A stretch of 59,723 bases of DNA from Halanaerobium sp964649895 (GTDB taxonomy: Bacteria > Bacillota > Halanaerobiia > Halanaerobiales > Halanaerobiaceae): assembly GCA_964649895.1 (NCBI GenBank), contig CAZYRX010000008.1, forward strand, positions 1-59,723, in the 5' to 3' direction. Positions 16,511-24,223 of the stretch are shown here, in pieces. The translations under genes were made by a program, and so were the position numbers. The stretch's first letter is position 1. Every line of letters starts with the position of its first letter. The notes below the pieces were generated by a model. It saw nothing but the letters and a program-made list of their open reading frames with translations, ran no database searches and had not been told where the DNA came from.

Positions 16511-16529
16511 ATTTGACCGTTGGTCAAAT
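16511..16529. promoter_or_regulatory. Operator-like palindrome
   Basis: ATTTGACCGTTGGTCAAAT is a perfect 8-bp inverted repeat around 3 nt, the form of a TetR-family operator. A partial second copy, GACCAATGGTT, lies at 16607-16617. No TetR-type gene is present in the window, so the reader is unknown. Confidence 0.4.
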
Positions 16530-16656
16530 GACTCTTAGTCGAATTATATAATAAATATAATAATTTGTCCAGTCTAAAAATATATTTTTTTGAAAAATTT
16601 AATATAGACCAATGGTTTACAGCATATTTAAAATAAATTAGTCACAGCAAAGCAAA

Positions 16657-16700
16657 AGCCCCGATTCAATGACCGGGGCTGAACGGAGCTGACTGCTCCG
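16657..16700 (-). terminator. Double hairpin terminator of the csgG transcript
   Basis: Reading the minus strand, CGGAGC-TGACT-GCTCCG type hairpin (16684-16700) is followed by AGCCCCG/CGGGGCT (16657-16680) and then TTTTGCTTTG. This is the best Rho-independent terminator downstream of csgG. Confidence 0.6.
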
Positions 16701-16927
16701 GGATAAATAATTATCCATATTTAAATTAAATTATTTACAAAGTAATCTTATTATTTGGATAATTTTTATCCTCTATTCCACTATATTAAACTATTATGAC
16801 CAGGGGCTTGAATTTCAGCCCCTGATTGTAGTGGAAAAGACTTAAATTAAACACAAATCAATTAATATTTATTTTAGATTAAAAATTGTTTTCCCACGAC
16901 AATTTAAAAAGTATTAAATCTGCTCCA

Positions 16928-17731
16928 CTACAAGCTTTGACTTACACTTAACTTATAAACAGCTTCTTCTAATAATGTTCTCACTACTAGATTTATTACT
17001 TCCTGTTTTCCTCTTCCTGTTTCAAACTCTACAATATTGTTATCCATAAAGGAGAATACTTCAAATCCTATTCTTTCTCCTACAATTTCTTTTTTGAGGC
17101 TTTTAGCCCAAACCACACTACCATTTGTTGTATTAGTTACTCTAAGATCAACTGCACAGCTGGCAACTGCATATTCTTGAGTTCCTCCTTTTCCACCAAC
17201 TAAAAGTCCTAAACCACCAGTTCTCTTATCAATCTGATATTCGGTAACTGCACCAGCTATTACATAATCCGCTCCTAATAATCCTCCAATTGATGGCCCC
17301 TGTCCTGTGATAGTTCTTTCTTGTTCAACTAGAGATTGTTCAGTCATAAAGTTTCCAAAATCCAGTCTGTCTAAAACTTCGAATTGCCTTGATCTGATTA
17401 AAGCAGTTACGAGCATTTCTGTTGCACCCTGAGAAACTATATTTGATCCAATTTCATTATACTGCCCAGTTTTATCTGCGATTTCATATATAGCAATTTT
17501 ATGCTTATCTTCTTTTTCAGGTAAAGCAGCTAATAACTGGGTGGCTGTTGTAACATTTTCTTCAGTGCTTATAATATCATCTGCAGATAACCAGACTTCC
17601 TCAATAAGCTGCTCAGGATTTTCAACGCTTTGAGCATCAGGTCTTTCAGTTACTTCACCCTCCGGTCCCAATCCAGCTGGCCCACCAACAAATAAGGAGA
17701 ATATCAATAAGACAGCAATCATTTCTTCCAT
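16928..17731 (-). CDS. csgG: CsgG-like curli secretion channel
   Basis: A 267-aa CsgG homologue, the nonameric outer-membrane pore that exports curlin subunits. Recognised by IAIYEIADKTGQY (79-91), GATEMLVTALIRSRQFEVLDR, the GADYVIAGAVTEYQ strand, GGLGLLVGGKGGTQEY and AVDLRVTNTTNGSVVWAKS, in family order. Two oddities: the N-terminal hydrophobic segment (residues 4-20) has no lipobox cysteine, while E. coli CsgG is a lipoprotein; and the constriction loop after TGQY is shorter, without a Tyr/Phe pair. It follows csgF by 28 bp and is the last gene of the island. Confidence 0.87.
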   Translation of the reverse strand: MEEMIAVLLIFSLFVGGPAGLGPEGEVTERPDAQSVENPEQLIEEVWLSADDIISTEENVTTATQLLAALPEKEDKHKIAIYEIADKTGQYNEIGSNIVSQGATEMLVTALIRSRQFEVLDRLDFGNFMTEQSLVEQERTITGQGPSIGGLLGADYVIAGAVTEYQIDKRTGGLGLLVGGKGGTQEYAVASCAVDLRVTNTTNGSVVWAKSLKKEIVGERIGFEVFSFMDNNIVEFETGRGKQEVINLVVRTLLEEAVYKLSVSQSL

Positions 17732-17759
17732 AGAACCTCCTCCTTAACAATAAAATTAA

Positions 17760-18182
17760 TTAAAATGCAGACAGGTCTGGCCACTCATCTGGATTATAGA
17801 TTAACTCATCCTCTTCTCCTGATTCTTTATTAACGATTGTGATTATTGTCTGGCCATCAACTTCTTCTACAAATATATCTAAACTATCTGTATCATATTG
17901 AGTATCTCCACCAAAACCTTCTTCACTCAGCATTTTTTCGACAATATCAGAGGATATAATACTCATTATCCTGCCCTCTATTAAAGATTTAAATTGAGCA
18001 ACTTTATCTTCTTCAAGGCTCATTTCGTGCTGTTTGCTTGCAATATTTTGAGCCACCTGTCGCTGGTCTGGGCTATTAAGGATTCTAAAGCTGTAGCTTG
18101 TAGTAGAAGCAGCAGTAGATAAAATTGAAATACTGAATATCAAAATTAGAGAAAGACAGGTTATCATGAATTTTTTTTGCAT
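17760..18182 (-). CDS. csgF: CsgF-like curli assembly protein
   Basis: A 140-aa protein with a signal peptide (about residues 1-25, ending STAAS) that matches CsgF, the cap bound to the CsgG pore that couples secretion to nucleation. After the signal come TTSYSFRILNSP (pore-inserting segment, compare the TFQFRNPNFGG region of E. coli), a helix FKSLIEGRIMSIISS, and a C-terminal hairpin LDIFVEEVDGQTIITIVNKESGE, which fits the CsgF IVDI..GQLQL..TDRKTG pattern. The order is the same as for known curli pairs: csgF next to csgG. Start has AGGAGG. Confidence 0.8.
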   Translation of the reverse strand: MQKKFMITCLSLILIFSISILSTAASTTSYSFRILNSPDQRQVAQNIASKQHEMSLEEDKVAQFKSLIEGRIMSIISSDIVEKMLSEEGFGGDTQYDTDSLDIFVEEVDGQTIITIVNKESGEEDELIYNPDEWPDLSAF

Positions 18183-18195
18183 TAAAATTCACCTC

Positions 18196-18762
18196 CTAAA
18201 AATCAATCTTAAATCCAGTTACTGAATAAAATTCACCATTATCCCATTCATCTTTATCATTGATAAATTTTGTTTCCACAAAAAAGTTTTTATTTATATT
18301 TAAACCAACAAAACCCTGATAATTTGCAACACCCATAAATTCAGCTCCCGCTCCAAAATAAGGAGAAAAACTTCTATTATTTAAGGTAGCTTTTAGAGAA
18401 AGGAAAGCAGCTAAAGAAGTTGCCTCTCCTTCTAAATAAATGCCGTCAATTACATATGACCAGGAAATATCACCAAATCTTTTAAGATAACTATCAGAAA
18501 ATAGTCTCTGCTCAAATTTTCCTCCCAATTTAAATTCAGTATTATCTGTATGGTAATTTGTAACATATAAGCTGATACCACTACTTGGATCTTCTGCTTC
18601 TTTTTTTTCATGTACTATTTTTTGTGAAGCCTGGATTAGGTGAATTCTCTCATTAAGAGCATCCTCACTTCCATCTGTATCTTGAGCATAAATATTAATA
18701 GAAAATAAAAAAGCAAAAACTAATCCCACTACAATAAGATTAAAAATCATTCTTAATGACAT
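18196..18762 (-). CDS. Small outer-membrane beta-barrel-like protein in the curli island
   Basis: A 188-aa unrecognised protein. It has a signal peptide (residues 1-26, ending IYAQD), then alternating polar/hydrophobic strands such as GISLYVTNYHT, FKLGGKFEQRLF, FSPYFGAGAEFMGV and a C-terminal VTGFKIDF ending in phenylalanine, as outer-membrane barrels do. About eight strands are possible. It is not like CsgE. It lies 13 bp upstream of csgF, so it is probably co-transcribed with csgF and csgG and may be a pore partner or surface anchor. The start is ATG 18762, with AAGGAGG at 7 nt; an upstream in-frame codon precedes the Shine-Dalgarno and is rejected. Confidence 0.65.
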   Translation of the reverse strand: MSLRMIFNLIVVGLVFAFLFSINIYAQDTDGSEDALNERIHLIQASQKIVHEKKEAEDPSSGISLYVTNYHTDNTEFKLGGKFEQRLFSDSYLKRFGDISWSYVIDGIYLEGEATSLAAFLSLKATLNNRSFSPYFGAGAEFMGVANYQGFVGLNINKNFFVETKFINDKDEWDNGEFYSVTGFKIDF

Positions 18763-18807
18763 TATATCCCTCCTTAAACTTATCAAGAATGGTTTTCTAA
18801 AAAAAGA

Positions 18808-18842
18808 GCAGTCTAAAAAACTCTTAAGTTACTTTAGACTGC
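18808..18842 (-). terminator. Terminator or attenuator between curlin and barrel genes
   Basis: GCAGTCTAAA and TTTAGACTGC form a perfect 10-bp stem; on the minus strand it is followed by CTCTTTTTTT. It lies 45 bp after the curlin stop and 46 bp before the next start, so curlin and secretion genes are probably expressed at different levels, with read-through or a separate promoter. Confidence 0.8.
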
Positions 18843-18887
18843 CCATTACTACAGTTCTCAAATAAAATATAATGATTTTTATTAGTC

Positions 18888-19451
18888 TTAATCTTGAAGA
18901 ATCATAGCATCATTTGAACAGCCAATTTGAAGAATATTTGCCATATCTCTATTTTTAGTCTGAGATATATTGGCTATATTACTAAGACCTATTTGTCCTA
19001 CATTTGCAACATTTAGAACACCACTCTGATTAACAGTCGCTTCGTTGTAATGTCCAGCCTGCATTACATTGGCAAGTAATTCTCTACCATTTTGAATTAT
19101 CAGTGTGTCATTATCTCCACCAAAAGCAAATGTGAATATACTATTCAAAGAACCTGTCTGGCTAACAGTTGTATTGTTCATAAATCCCAACTGTGTAACT
19201 ACTGCATGATTGCCTCCAGTCACACAACCATAAGGTAGACATCTATTTAACCAAGGATGATTAAAGTAGGTTTCTCCTTTTTGATAGATTGAAGCAGTAT
19301 TTTCAGAACCAACTTGAACGATTGTTGCATCATCACCCATATCACAACAATACCGACTAAAACAATGTCCTCCTGCCATTACCATAGATGAGATTCCCAC
19401 TACTAAAAATAAAGCCATAACTAATACTAGAACACCATTAAACTTTCTCAT
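18888..19451 (-). CDS. Curlin-repeat protein (CsgA-like major subunit candidate)
   Basis: A 187-aa protein with a signal peptide (about 1-27, ending MVMAGG) and five to six curlin repeats of the pattern AxxxQxGxxNxAxxxQxG: examples are ATIVQVGSENTASIYQKG, AVVTQLGFMNNTTVSQTG and ANVGQIGLSNIANISQ. These regularly spaced Gln and Asn residues stack in the amyloid beta-solenoid. Unusually it contains cysteines (HCFSRYCCD near the mature N-terminus, plus three more). The start is ATG 19451, with AGGAGGGG upstream; an upstream extension is rejected. It has the most repeats, so it is the likelier fibre subunit. Confidence 0.85.
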   Translation of the reverse strand: MRKFNGVLVLVMALFLVVGISSMVMAGGHCFSRYCCDMGDDATIVQVGSENTASIYQKGETYFNHPWLNRCLPYGCVTGGNHAVVTQLGFMNNTTVSQTGSLNSIFTFAFGGDNDTLIIQNGRELLANVMQAGHYNEATVNQSGVLNVANVGQIGLSNIANISQTKNRDMANILQIGCSNDAMILQD

Positions 19452-19510
19452 TTTTAATACCCCCTCCTTGTTTTTTGCATAAAACTTATCCAACTACTTT
19501 TATTTAATAA

Positions 19511-19551
19511 ACTTTATTCAAGACCTATTCTTATTTCTGCTTGAATAAAGT
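19511..19551 (-). promoter_or_regulatory. Long inverted repeat between the two curlin genes
   Basis: ACTTTATTCAAG and CTTGAATAAAGT form a perfect 12-bp inverted repeat with a 17-nt loop, in the 138-bp gap between the two curlin genes. There is no strong T-run after it on the minus strand, so it may be an RNA stability or processing element, or an operator, rather than a terminator. A further half-site TTATTCAA is at 19572-19579. Confidence 0.5.
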
Positions 19552-19589
19552 ATGATCCCTGAGTATAATTCCTTATTCAAAATAGTGTT

Positions 19590-20078
19590 TTAAAAAGATT
19601 TAGATTCAATAATCTTAGTTTCCTGAGTATATTTATCGATACCAGATTGAATAACATAGATATCTGTACCGCTTTTCCAATGATCTACAGAAACATCAAG
19701 ATTACTGCCAAACTGAAAAACTTCTGTTTTAGCAAAATTTGCTATCTGATTTATATTTGCTTTATTATTATCGCCGATTTGCATTAGCTCTACAATGGAG
19801 CCTATATTTCCAATCTGACATATTGTACTTTCATTATTAGATCCTCCCTGTGTAATAGAAGCAAATCTGTTAAATCTATTTTTCAAATGAAAATTATTAT
19901 TCTCTATTAGATAATTATTATTTGAAAAATCATGCTTGTAATCTTCTTTAAATTGAATATTCGAATTATAATCATTAAACTGATTGTATTCAAAAGCTGA
20001 TACATTATAATTTATACCTGCCAGCAGAATTATTATTAATAAAATAAATATACAGGGTAATATACTTTTCCACTTCAT
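19590..20078 (-). CDS. Curlin-repeat protein (CsgB-like minor subunit candidate)
   Basis: A 162-aa secreted protein: signal peptide about 1-28, an Asn/Asp/Phe-rich stretch without repeats (about 29-70), then roughly three curlin repeats (ASITQGGSNNESTICQIG, LMQIGDNNKANINQIA, TEVFQFGSNLDVSVDHW) and a short tail. Having fewer, less regular repeats and coming first in the transcript, it resembles a nucleator such as CsgB, but that is inferred. The start has GAAGGAGG; a second AAGGAGG lies 20 bp further upstream. Confidence 0.78.
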   Translation of the reverse strand: MKWKSILPCIFILLIIILLAGINYNVSAFEYNQFNDYNSNIQFKEDYKHDFSNNNYLIENNNFHLKNRFNRFASITQGGSNNESTICQIGNIGSIVELMQIGDNNKANINQIANFAKTEVFQFGSNLDVSVDHWKSGTDIYVIQSGIDKYTQETKIIESKSF

Positions 20079-20183
20079 TATTTTGACCTCCTTCTATTAA
20101 CGCACCTCCTTATTCCTAATTTAATAATAACAGCCACAACTAACAAATACTTGTAATAGATATCTAAAAATTCTCGAAAAATA

Positions 20184-20211
20184 AAAAAACCACCTCAAAA
20201 GGTGGTTTTTT
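20184..20211 (-). terminator. Terminator of the SARP regulator gene
   Basis: AAAAAACCACCT and AGGTGGTTTTTT form a 12-bp stem with a 4-nt loop just after the regulator stop codon, followed by a T-run on the minus strand. It separates the regulator transcript from the curlin genes. Confidence 0.9.
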
Positions 20212-20224
20212 AAAAAATTATTTA

Positions 20225-21367
20225 TTATTTTATTTCTTTTATATCGATGGAAGGCTTTTTCTCCAAATTCATTTCTTCACAAAAGTCGGTAAATCTCTTT
20301 AAAATTGTTCCACTACCATTGAAGTCCATGTCATGGATGAGCAGAAATATTTTTTTATTGCATATAGAAATGACATCACCAGCTCTCACATGACTGGATA
20401 TAATCTCTACAAAATCAACTATTGGTACTTTAAGTGCGACTTCACCAAAATCAATTGTAAGTAAAATAAAAGAATGTTTAATTCTTTTAACCTGTCTTAA
20501 TTCTAATTCATATATTTTCTCAAAAATATTGAAATCACAAAACATTGCTCCTGGTTTTATATCAAGATCACCATTTAAATGTTCTTCTACTTTTTCTGTA
20601 AGTTCTCTGCTCAGTTTAATGCGATGATAAACATTGTTCAGTTCCTGTCCGGGGAGTAAATCAAGTTCTTCTTTAAGTATTTTTTCGCATTTTTTATAAC
20701 TGTTTATCGCTTCAGCAATCCGTCCGAGTTTAACTAATGCTTTAATATAAAGCAAATAAAAGTTTTCACGATAGGGATCATATTCTATGCCTTTATGAAG
20801 GTAATTAACCGTGTCACGGTAATTTTGTTTTTTATAAAGTTTATTTGTTAGTATTTCAATTAAATTTAAAAAGTATTCTCTTAAATTTTCCCTGTGTAAT
20901 TCGGTCCAATCTTCATATTTAAGATTAGAATAAAAATCACCCCGATAAATTTCAAATAATTCTTTCAATTTTTTTATAGATAATTCTTCTCCTTTAAGCA
21001 GTTTATTAACTTCTTCTTCGAAATATTCCCAATCCGTCCAAATTTTATAATCATCACAAATTGAATAACCACCACTTACTGATTCAACAATATCTTTTGG
21101 AACTCCATCCTTATTAAGTGATCTTCTCAATAAATAAATAGTATTATATAATTTGTTTTTACCATCTTCTACATCAGACTCAGGCCAAAAAACATCAACT
21201 AATTCTTCAGCACTTACTTTTCTTTTCCGTTCTAAAACAAGATACATCAATAAGTATAGAGCTCTTTTAGACACCCAACTGCTGCCATCTACTTTAGTGT
21301 CTTTGAATTCCAAATAAAATGAGCCAAGACCATAAAAATTAAGTACTCCATCCCTCAACTGCACCAC
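20225..21367 (-). CDS. SARP/BTAD-type transcriptional activator with GGDEF-like C-terminus
   Basis: A protein of about 380 aa. Residues 8-105 form an OmpR-type winged helix of the SARP kind (WVSKRALYLLMYLVLE, AEELVDVFWPE, NTIYLLRRSL, VSGGYSI). Residues 112-256 are a bacterial transcriptional activation (BTAD) TPR domain. The remainder (about 275-370) has the strand/helix pattern of a diguanylate cyclase fold, but the GGDEF position reads NKKIF, so it would be inactive. It lies directly upstream of the curlin genes on the same strand, ending in a terminator, and is the obvious candidate controller. The start may be GTG 21367 or the TTG at 21358, which is better spaced from AAAGGGG. Confidence 0.8.
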   Translation of the reverse strand: MVQLRDGVLNFYGLGSFYLEFKDTKVDGSSWVSKRALYLLMYLVLERKRKVSAEELVDVFWPESDVEDGKNKLYNTIYLLRRSLNKDGVPKDIVESVSGGYSICDDYKIWTDWEYFEEEVNKLLKGEELSIKKLKELFEIYRGDFYSNLKYEDWTELHRENLREYFLNLIEILTNKLYKKQNYRDTVNYLHKGIEYDPYRENFYLLYIKALVKLGRIAEAINSYKKCEKILKEELDLLPGQELNNVYHRIKLSRELTEKVEEHLNGDLDIKPGAMFCDFNIFEKIYELELRQVKRIKHSFILLTIDFGEVALKVPIVDFVEIISSHVRAGDVISICNKKIFLLIHDMDFNGSGTILKRFTDFCEEMNLEKKPSIDIKEIK

Positions 21368-21482
21368 CCCTTTCCACTTATTATGATCTGAAACAAAATA
21401 AGGGGCACTAGTCTCAAAATAAGGCTTAATGTCCTTTAGTAAAAAATAGTCTTAAATTAAAAACAGTTAGGAAAGATTATAT

Positions 21483-22031
21483 TTAAAAATCTCTATATCT
21501 GGCTCTAATACCTCCAACCATTTTCAATCTTGTTCTAGCAGCTGTGATATGAGCTTCTCCAATTTCATTTAAACTTAATCTGACAGGAACTGCAACATTT
21601 TTCAAATGCATACCAATTAGAGCATCACCAATATCAATACCTAAATCTGCCTCAATACTCTCTACTGTAACTGCCTCTGAAAACATCTTAAATGCCGCTG
21701 CTGCAAAAGCACCCCCGGCACTGCGGTGAGGTATAACGTTGACCTCTGGAAATTTGTACCTTGCCTGACATTCCCGCTCAATCACAAGTGTCCTATTAGT
21801 ATGTTCACACCCCTGTACTGCAAGAAAAAGACCATATTCATCTAAAATACTTTTTATTTTACTTATAATTTTTTCTCCCAATTTTACATCTGTAGCAGAA
21901 CCTATTTCTTTCCCCTGGATCTCACTTGTACTTCCACCAAGAATAAAAATATTTCCTGCCTCAGGTTTAGCTATATCTATTAATTCTCTGATGGCTTTTT
22001 CAACATCAGTTAATATTCTTTCTGTCTCCAT
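21483..22031 (-). CDS. ywlG: TIGR01440/UPF0340 family protein (YwlG)
   Basis: A 182-aa protein matching the UPF0340 (YwlG) family of Firmicutes, of unknown function. Key segments are GGSTSEIQGKEIGSATDVKLGEKI (in part), LAVQGCEHTNRTLVIER, VNVIPHRSAGGAFAAAAF and the C-terminal AARTRLKMVGGIRARY. Full length. In other Firmicutes it lies near ribose-5-phosphate isomerase and glyA; here it stands alone next to a radical SAM gene. GGAAGGGG precedes the ATG. Confidence 0.9.
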   Translation of the reverse strand: METERILTDVEKAIRELIDIAKPEAGNIFILGGSTSEIQGKEIGSATDVKLGEKIISKIKSILDEYGLFLAVQGCEHTNRTLVIERECQARYKFPEVNVIPHRSAGGAFAAAAFKMFSEAVTVESIEADLGIDIGDALIGMHLKNVAVPVRLSLNEIGEAHITAARTRLKMVGGIRARYRDF

Positions 22032-22109
22032 TGTATCCCCTTCCTATAACTATCTGCATTTATATTTTATAGTATTTAGACAAAATTGGCAAATAATTAT
22101 GGTGGAAAA

Positions 22110-22129
22110 AAACCGGGCAAACCCGGTTT
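22110..22129 (-). terminator. Terminator of the radical SAM gene
   Basis: AAACCGGG and CCCGGTTT, 4-nt loop, followed by TTTTTT on the minus strand, about 90 bp after the stop codon. Confidence 0.85.
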
Positions 22130-22221
22130 GAAATTTAACCCTTAAAATGTCTTTACATGTTTATTATATCATAAAAATAAATTTATAAAAGAAAAATAAA
22201 TATTAAAATTAATTATATTTA

Positions 22222-23181
22222 CTAATCATTAAACTTAGTTAAGGCTTTTCCATCCAAATAATTACATTTAGCACCTTGGTAAGTATTTCTTTCTTCCATC
22301 TCATTAATTATCATATCATGAATCTCCCACCATGGTGTATCCCAGTTAATAAACAAAGTTCCTTCTTCGGGAGCCCGACCAATTAATCTCTGTACAGCAA
22401 TTTGAGGTGATAAGTATTCTAAAAATAAAATTACCCTTTCTATATATTCTTCCAATGAACATAGTTTGAACTCTTTATTCCTATACATATCTGCAAAAAC
22501 TGATTTTTCACGTATATATAGTGCATGTAGTTTAACATGATCTAATTTTAAAGCCGATAAAATTTTTGCAGCCTCTTTTATATCTTCTTTATCATCACCA
22601 GGCAAATTTAAAATTAAATGGGCTCCAACTTCTGCATCAAAATTCTTAGCAGTTAAAACTGCATCAATAAATTCTGCAAGACCATGTTTTCTATTGACTT
22701 TTTTTAAAGTTTTATAATTAACTGTCTGGAGTCCAAATTCAAATCCCAGTTCAATATCGGTAGATATACTGTTCAATAAATCTTTTAACTCTTTTATATA
22801 GTTATGACTAATTGTATCAGGTCTGGTAGAAAAATATATAGCTTTTATATCATCAACCTCTGCAGCTTCTTTTGTGTATTCTTTCAACTTTTCTAATGGC
22901 AAATAAGTATTTGTGAAATTTTGAAAATATGCAATAAATTGATCTATTCCATAACGCTCTCCAATATAGCTTTTATTTTCTAATAGCTGATTTTTAACCG
23001 ACATTTCATCTGAGAGCATTTCAAAATCTGCACCTTCTTCACCACAAAAATAACAGCCATGTTTTCCCAGGTTACCATCTCTATTCGGACATGTTGTGGG
23101 AAGATTGATGGGAAGCTTATATGTTTTTTCTCCATATTTTTCTTTTAAAAACTTTGAATATTTATAATAAGGTTCCTGCAT
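22222..23181 (-). CDS. TIGR01212 family radical SAM protein (YhcC-like)
   Basis: A 319-aa radical SAM protein related to E. coli YhcC. The cluster motif is a variant form, CPNRDGNLGKHGCYFC (Cys at about 31, 43 and 46), typical of this family rather than plain CxxxCxxC. Further motifs are FQNFTNTYLP, YFSTRPDT, GFEFGLQTVN and LILNLPGDD. A C-terminal LIGRAPEEGTLFINWDTPWW follows. Reported roles of relatives are uncertain. It starts at an ATG with AGGTGA. Confidence 0.92.
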   Translation of the reverse strand: MQEPYYKYSKFLKEKYGEKTYKLPINLPTTCPNRDGNLGKHGCYFCGEEGADFEMLSDEMSVKNQLLENKSYIGERYGIDQFIAYFQNFTNTYLPLEKLKEYTKEAAEVDDIKAIYFSTRPDTISHNYIKELKDLLNSISTDIELGFEFGLQTVNYKTLKKVNRKHGLAEFIDAVLTAKNFDAEVGAHLILNLPGDDKEDIKEAAKILSALKLDHVKLHALYIREKSVFADMYRNKEFKLCSLEEYIERVILFLEYLSPQIAVQRLIGRAPEEGTLFINWDTPWWEIHDMIINEMEERNTYQGAKCNYLDGKALTKFND

Positions 23182-23311
23182 TAATTCACCTGTATAAAAA
23201 ATATAATATTTTTATACATTTTCCTTTCTAATTTTATAGATATATATATAATTTTAAATAACTTTAAATATACTTAAAATTTTATTAAATTCTAATTATT
23301 TATAAATTAGA

Positions 23312-24064
23312 TTATACTGTTTTACCAAGTTTTTTTAACCGGCTTTTTTTAGAACGGAGATAATTCAAAACATTCTCTGCTGAACGATTGATAAATAACT
23401 CTTTTTTAAAATAATTACTTTCTAAAATAAAATCTAGATCTGAATATTCTCCAACATCTTTATAAAAATGTGCATCACTATTTACAGCAATTTTGAATCC
23501 ATATTTATCAGCATACTCAAGTAATTTAAGAGCCTGCTTTTCAATTCCCCTTTTATGATCTTTTCTTGGACTATAAGAACTTGCATTTAGTTCTATTATT
23601 ACATTGTTTTCAGCAGCAGCTTTAGCTATTTTTTCAAGATCTACTGGATATTCTCTCTGAATTGTATGAGTTATCATATCTAAATAGGGATTTTCCATTG
23701 CTTTAATTGTAGCCCTAGTAAAATCTTTTTTGTCTTTTAGATTATGACCTGTATCACGATGGATACCTGCAGCAACAAAGTCAAGTCTGGACAACATATC
23801 ATTACTTAAATCTAATTTTCCATTATCGAGAATATTAGCTTCAACACCCTTAATTATTCTAACTCCATATAACTTATCAGGTAATATTGATATATTCCCA
23901 AAATGATATAAGTGTGGACCTCCAGGTATATTTGGTCCATGATCAGTTATTGCAATTAATTTAAGCCCCTTAATAAAAGCACCTTTTGCCATTTCATCAA
24001 CTGTAGAATATGCATGACCACTTGCAACAGTATGTGTGTGTAAATCTGTTTTTATTTTTATCAA
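23312..24064 (-). CDS. PHP-domain phosphoesterase (YcdX-like)
   Basis: A 250-aa PHP-superfamily hydrolase. Metal-binding motifs of the trinuclear zinc site are visible: TDLHTHTVASGHAYST (residues 6-21), AITDHGPNIPGGPH, GVEANI, AAGIHRD, TH followed by TIQREYPVD, and the C-terminal NSDAH. This is the layout of YcdX-type phosphatases. Start is TTG 24064 with GAAGGGAAG at 9 nt. Substrate unknown. It stands between the radical SAM and amino acid transporter genes, with no obvious operon. Confidence 0.9.
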   Translation of the reverse strand: MIKIKTDLHTHTVASGHAYSTVDEMAKGAFIKGLKLIAITDHGPNIPGGPHLYHFGNISILPDKLYGVRIIKGVEANILDNGKLDLSNDMLSRLDFVAAGIHRDTGHNLKDKKDFTRATIKAMENPYLDMITHTIQREYPVDLEKIAKAAAENNVIIELNASSYSPRKDHKRGIEKQALKLLEYADKYGFKIAVNSDAHFYKDVGEYSDLDFILESNYFKKELFINRSAENVLNYLRSKKSRLKKLGKTV

Positions 24065-24205
24065 ATATATACACTTCCCTTCTCTTTTCCTCTTATTAGC
24101 TTATAGAAGTTAAGTTAATAGTATATTAAAACACTATTAATTATCTGTAAACATTTTAACAGGCCTGTATTATAAAAGCAAATATATATCTAAAAAAAAT
24201 AAAAA

Positions 24206-24223
24206 CTCCCTTATTAAAGGGAG
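24206..24223 (-). terminator. Terminator of the amino acid ABC operon
   Basis: CTCCCTT/AAGGGAG with a 4-nt loop that contains the stop codon of the ATP-binding gene, followed by T-rich sequence on the minus strand. Confidence 0.75.

Larger units (their letters stand above)
16456..16927. other. Inverted-repeat-rich intergenic region before the curli island
   Basis: About 470 bp without a gene between convergent folD and csgG. It contains a series of hairpins: 16472-16491, 16511-16529, 16657-16680, 16684-16700 and 16801-16824, plus a 10-bp inverted repeat (TTGTAGTGGA at 16826-16835 and its complement at 16924-16933, the latter over the csgG stop). Two segments resemble each other as direct copies: GACCGGGGCTGAA (from 16672) and GACCAGGGGCTTGAA (from 16799). 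It may be decayed mobile or repetitive DNA. Confidence 0.55.

Noticed and set aside
18196..18762. CsgE
   Set aside because: It is longer, barrel-like and has none of the CsgE segments such as the tryptophan-rich core.
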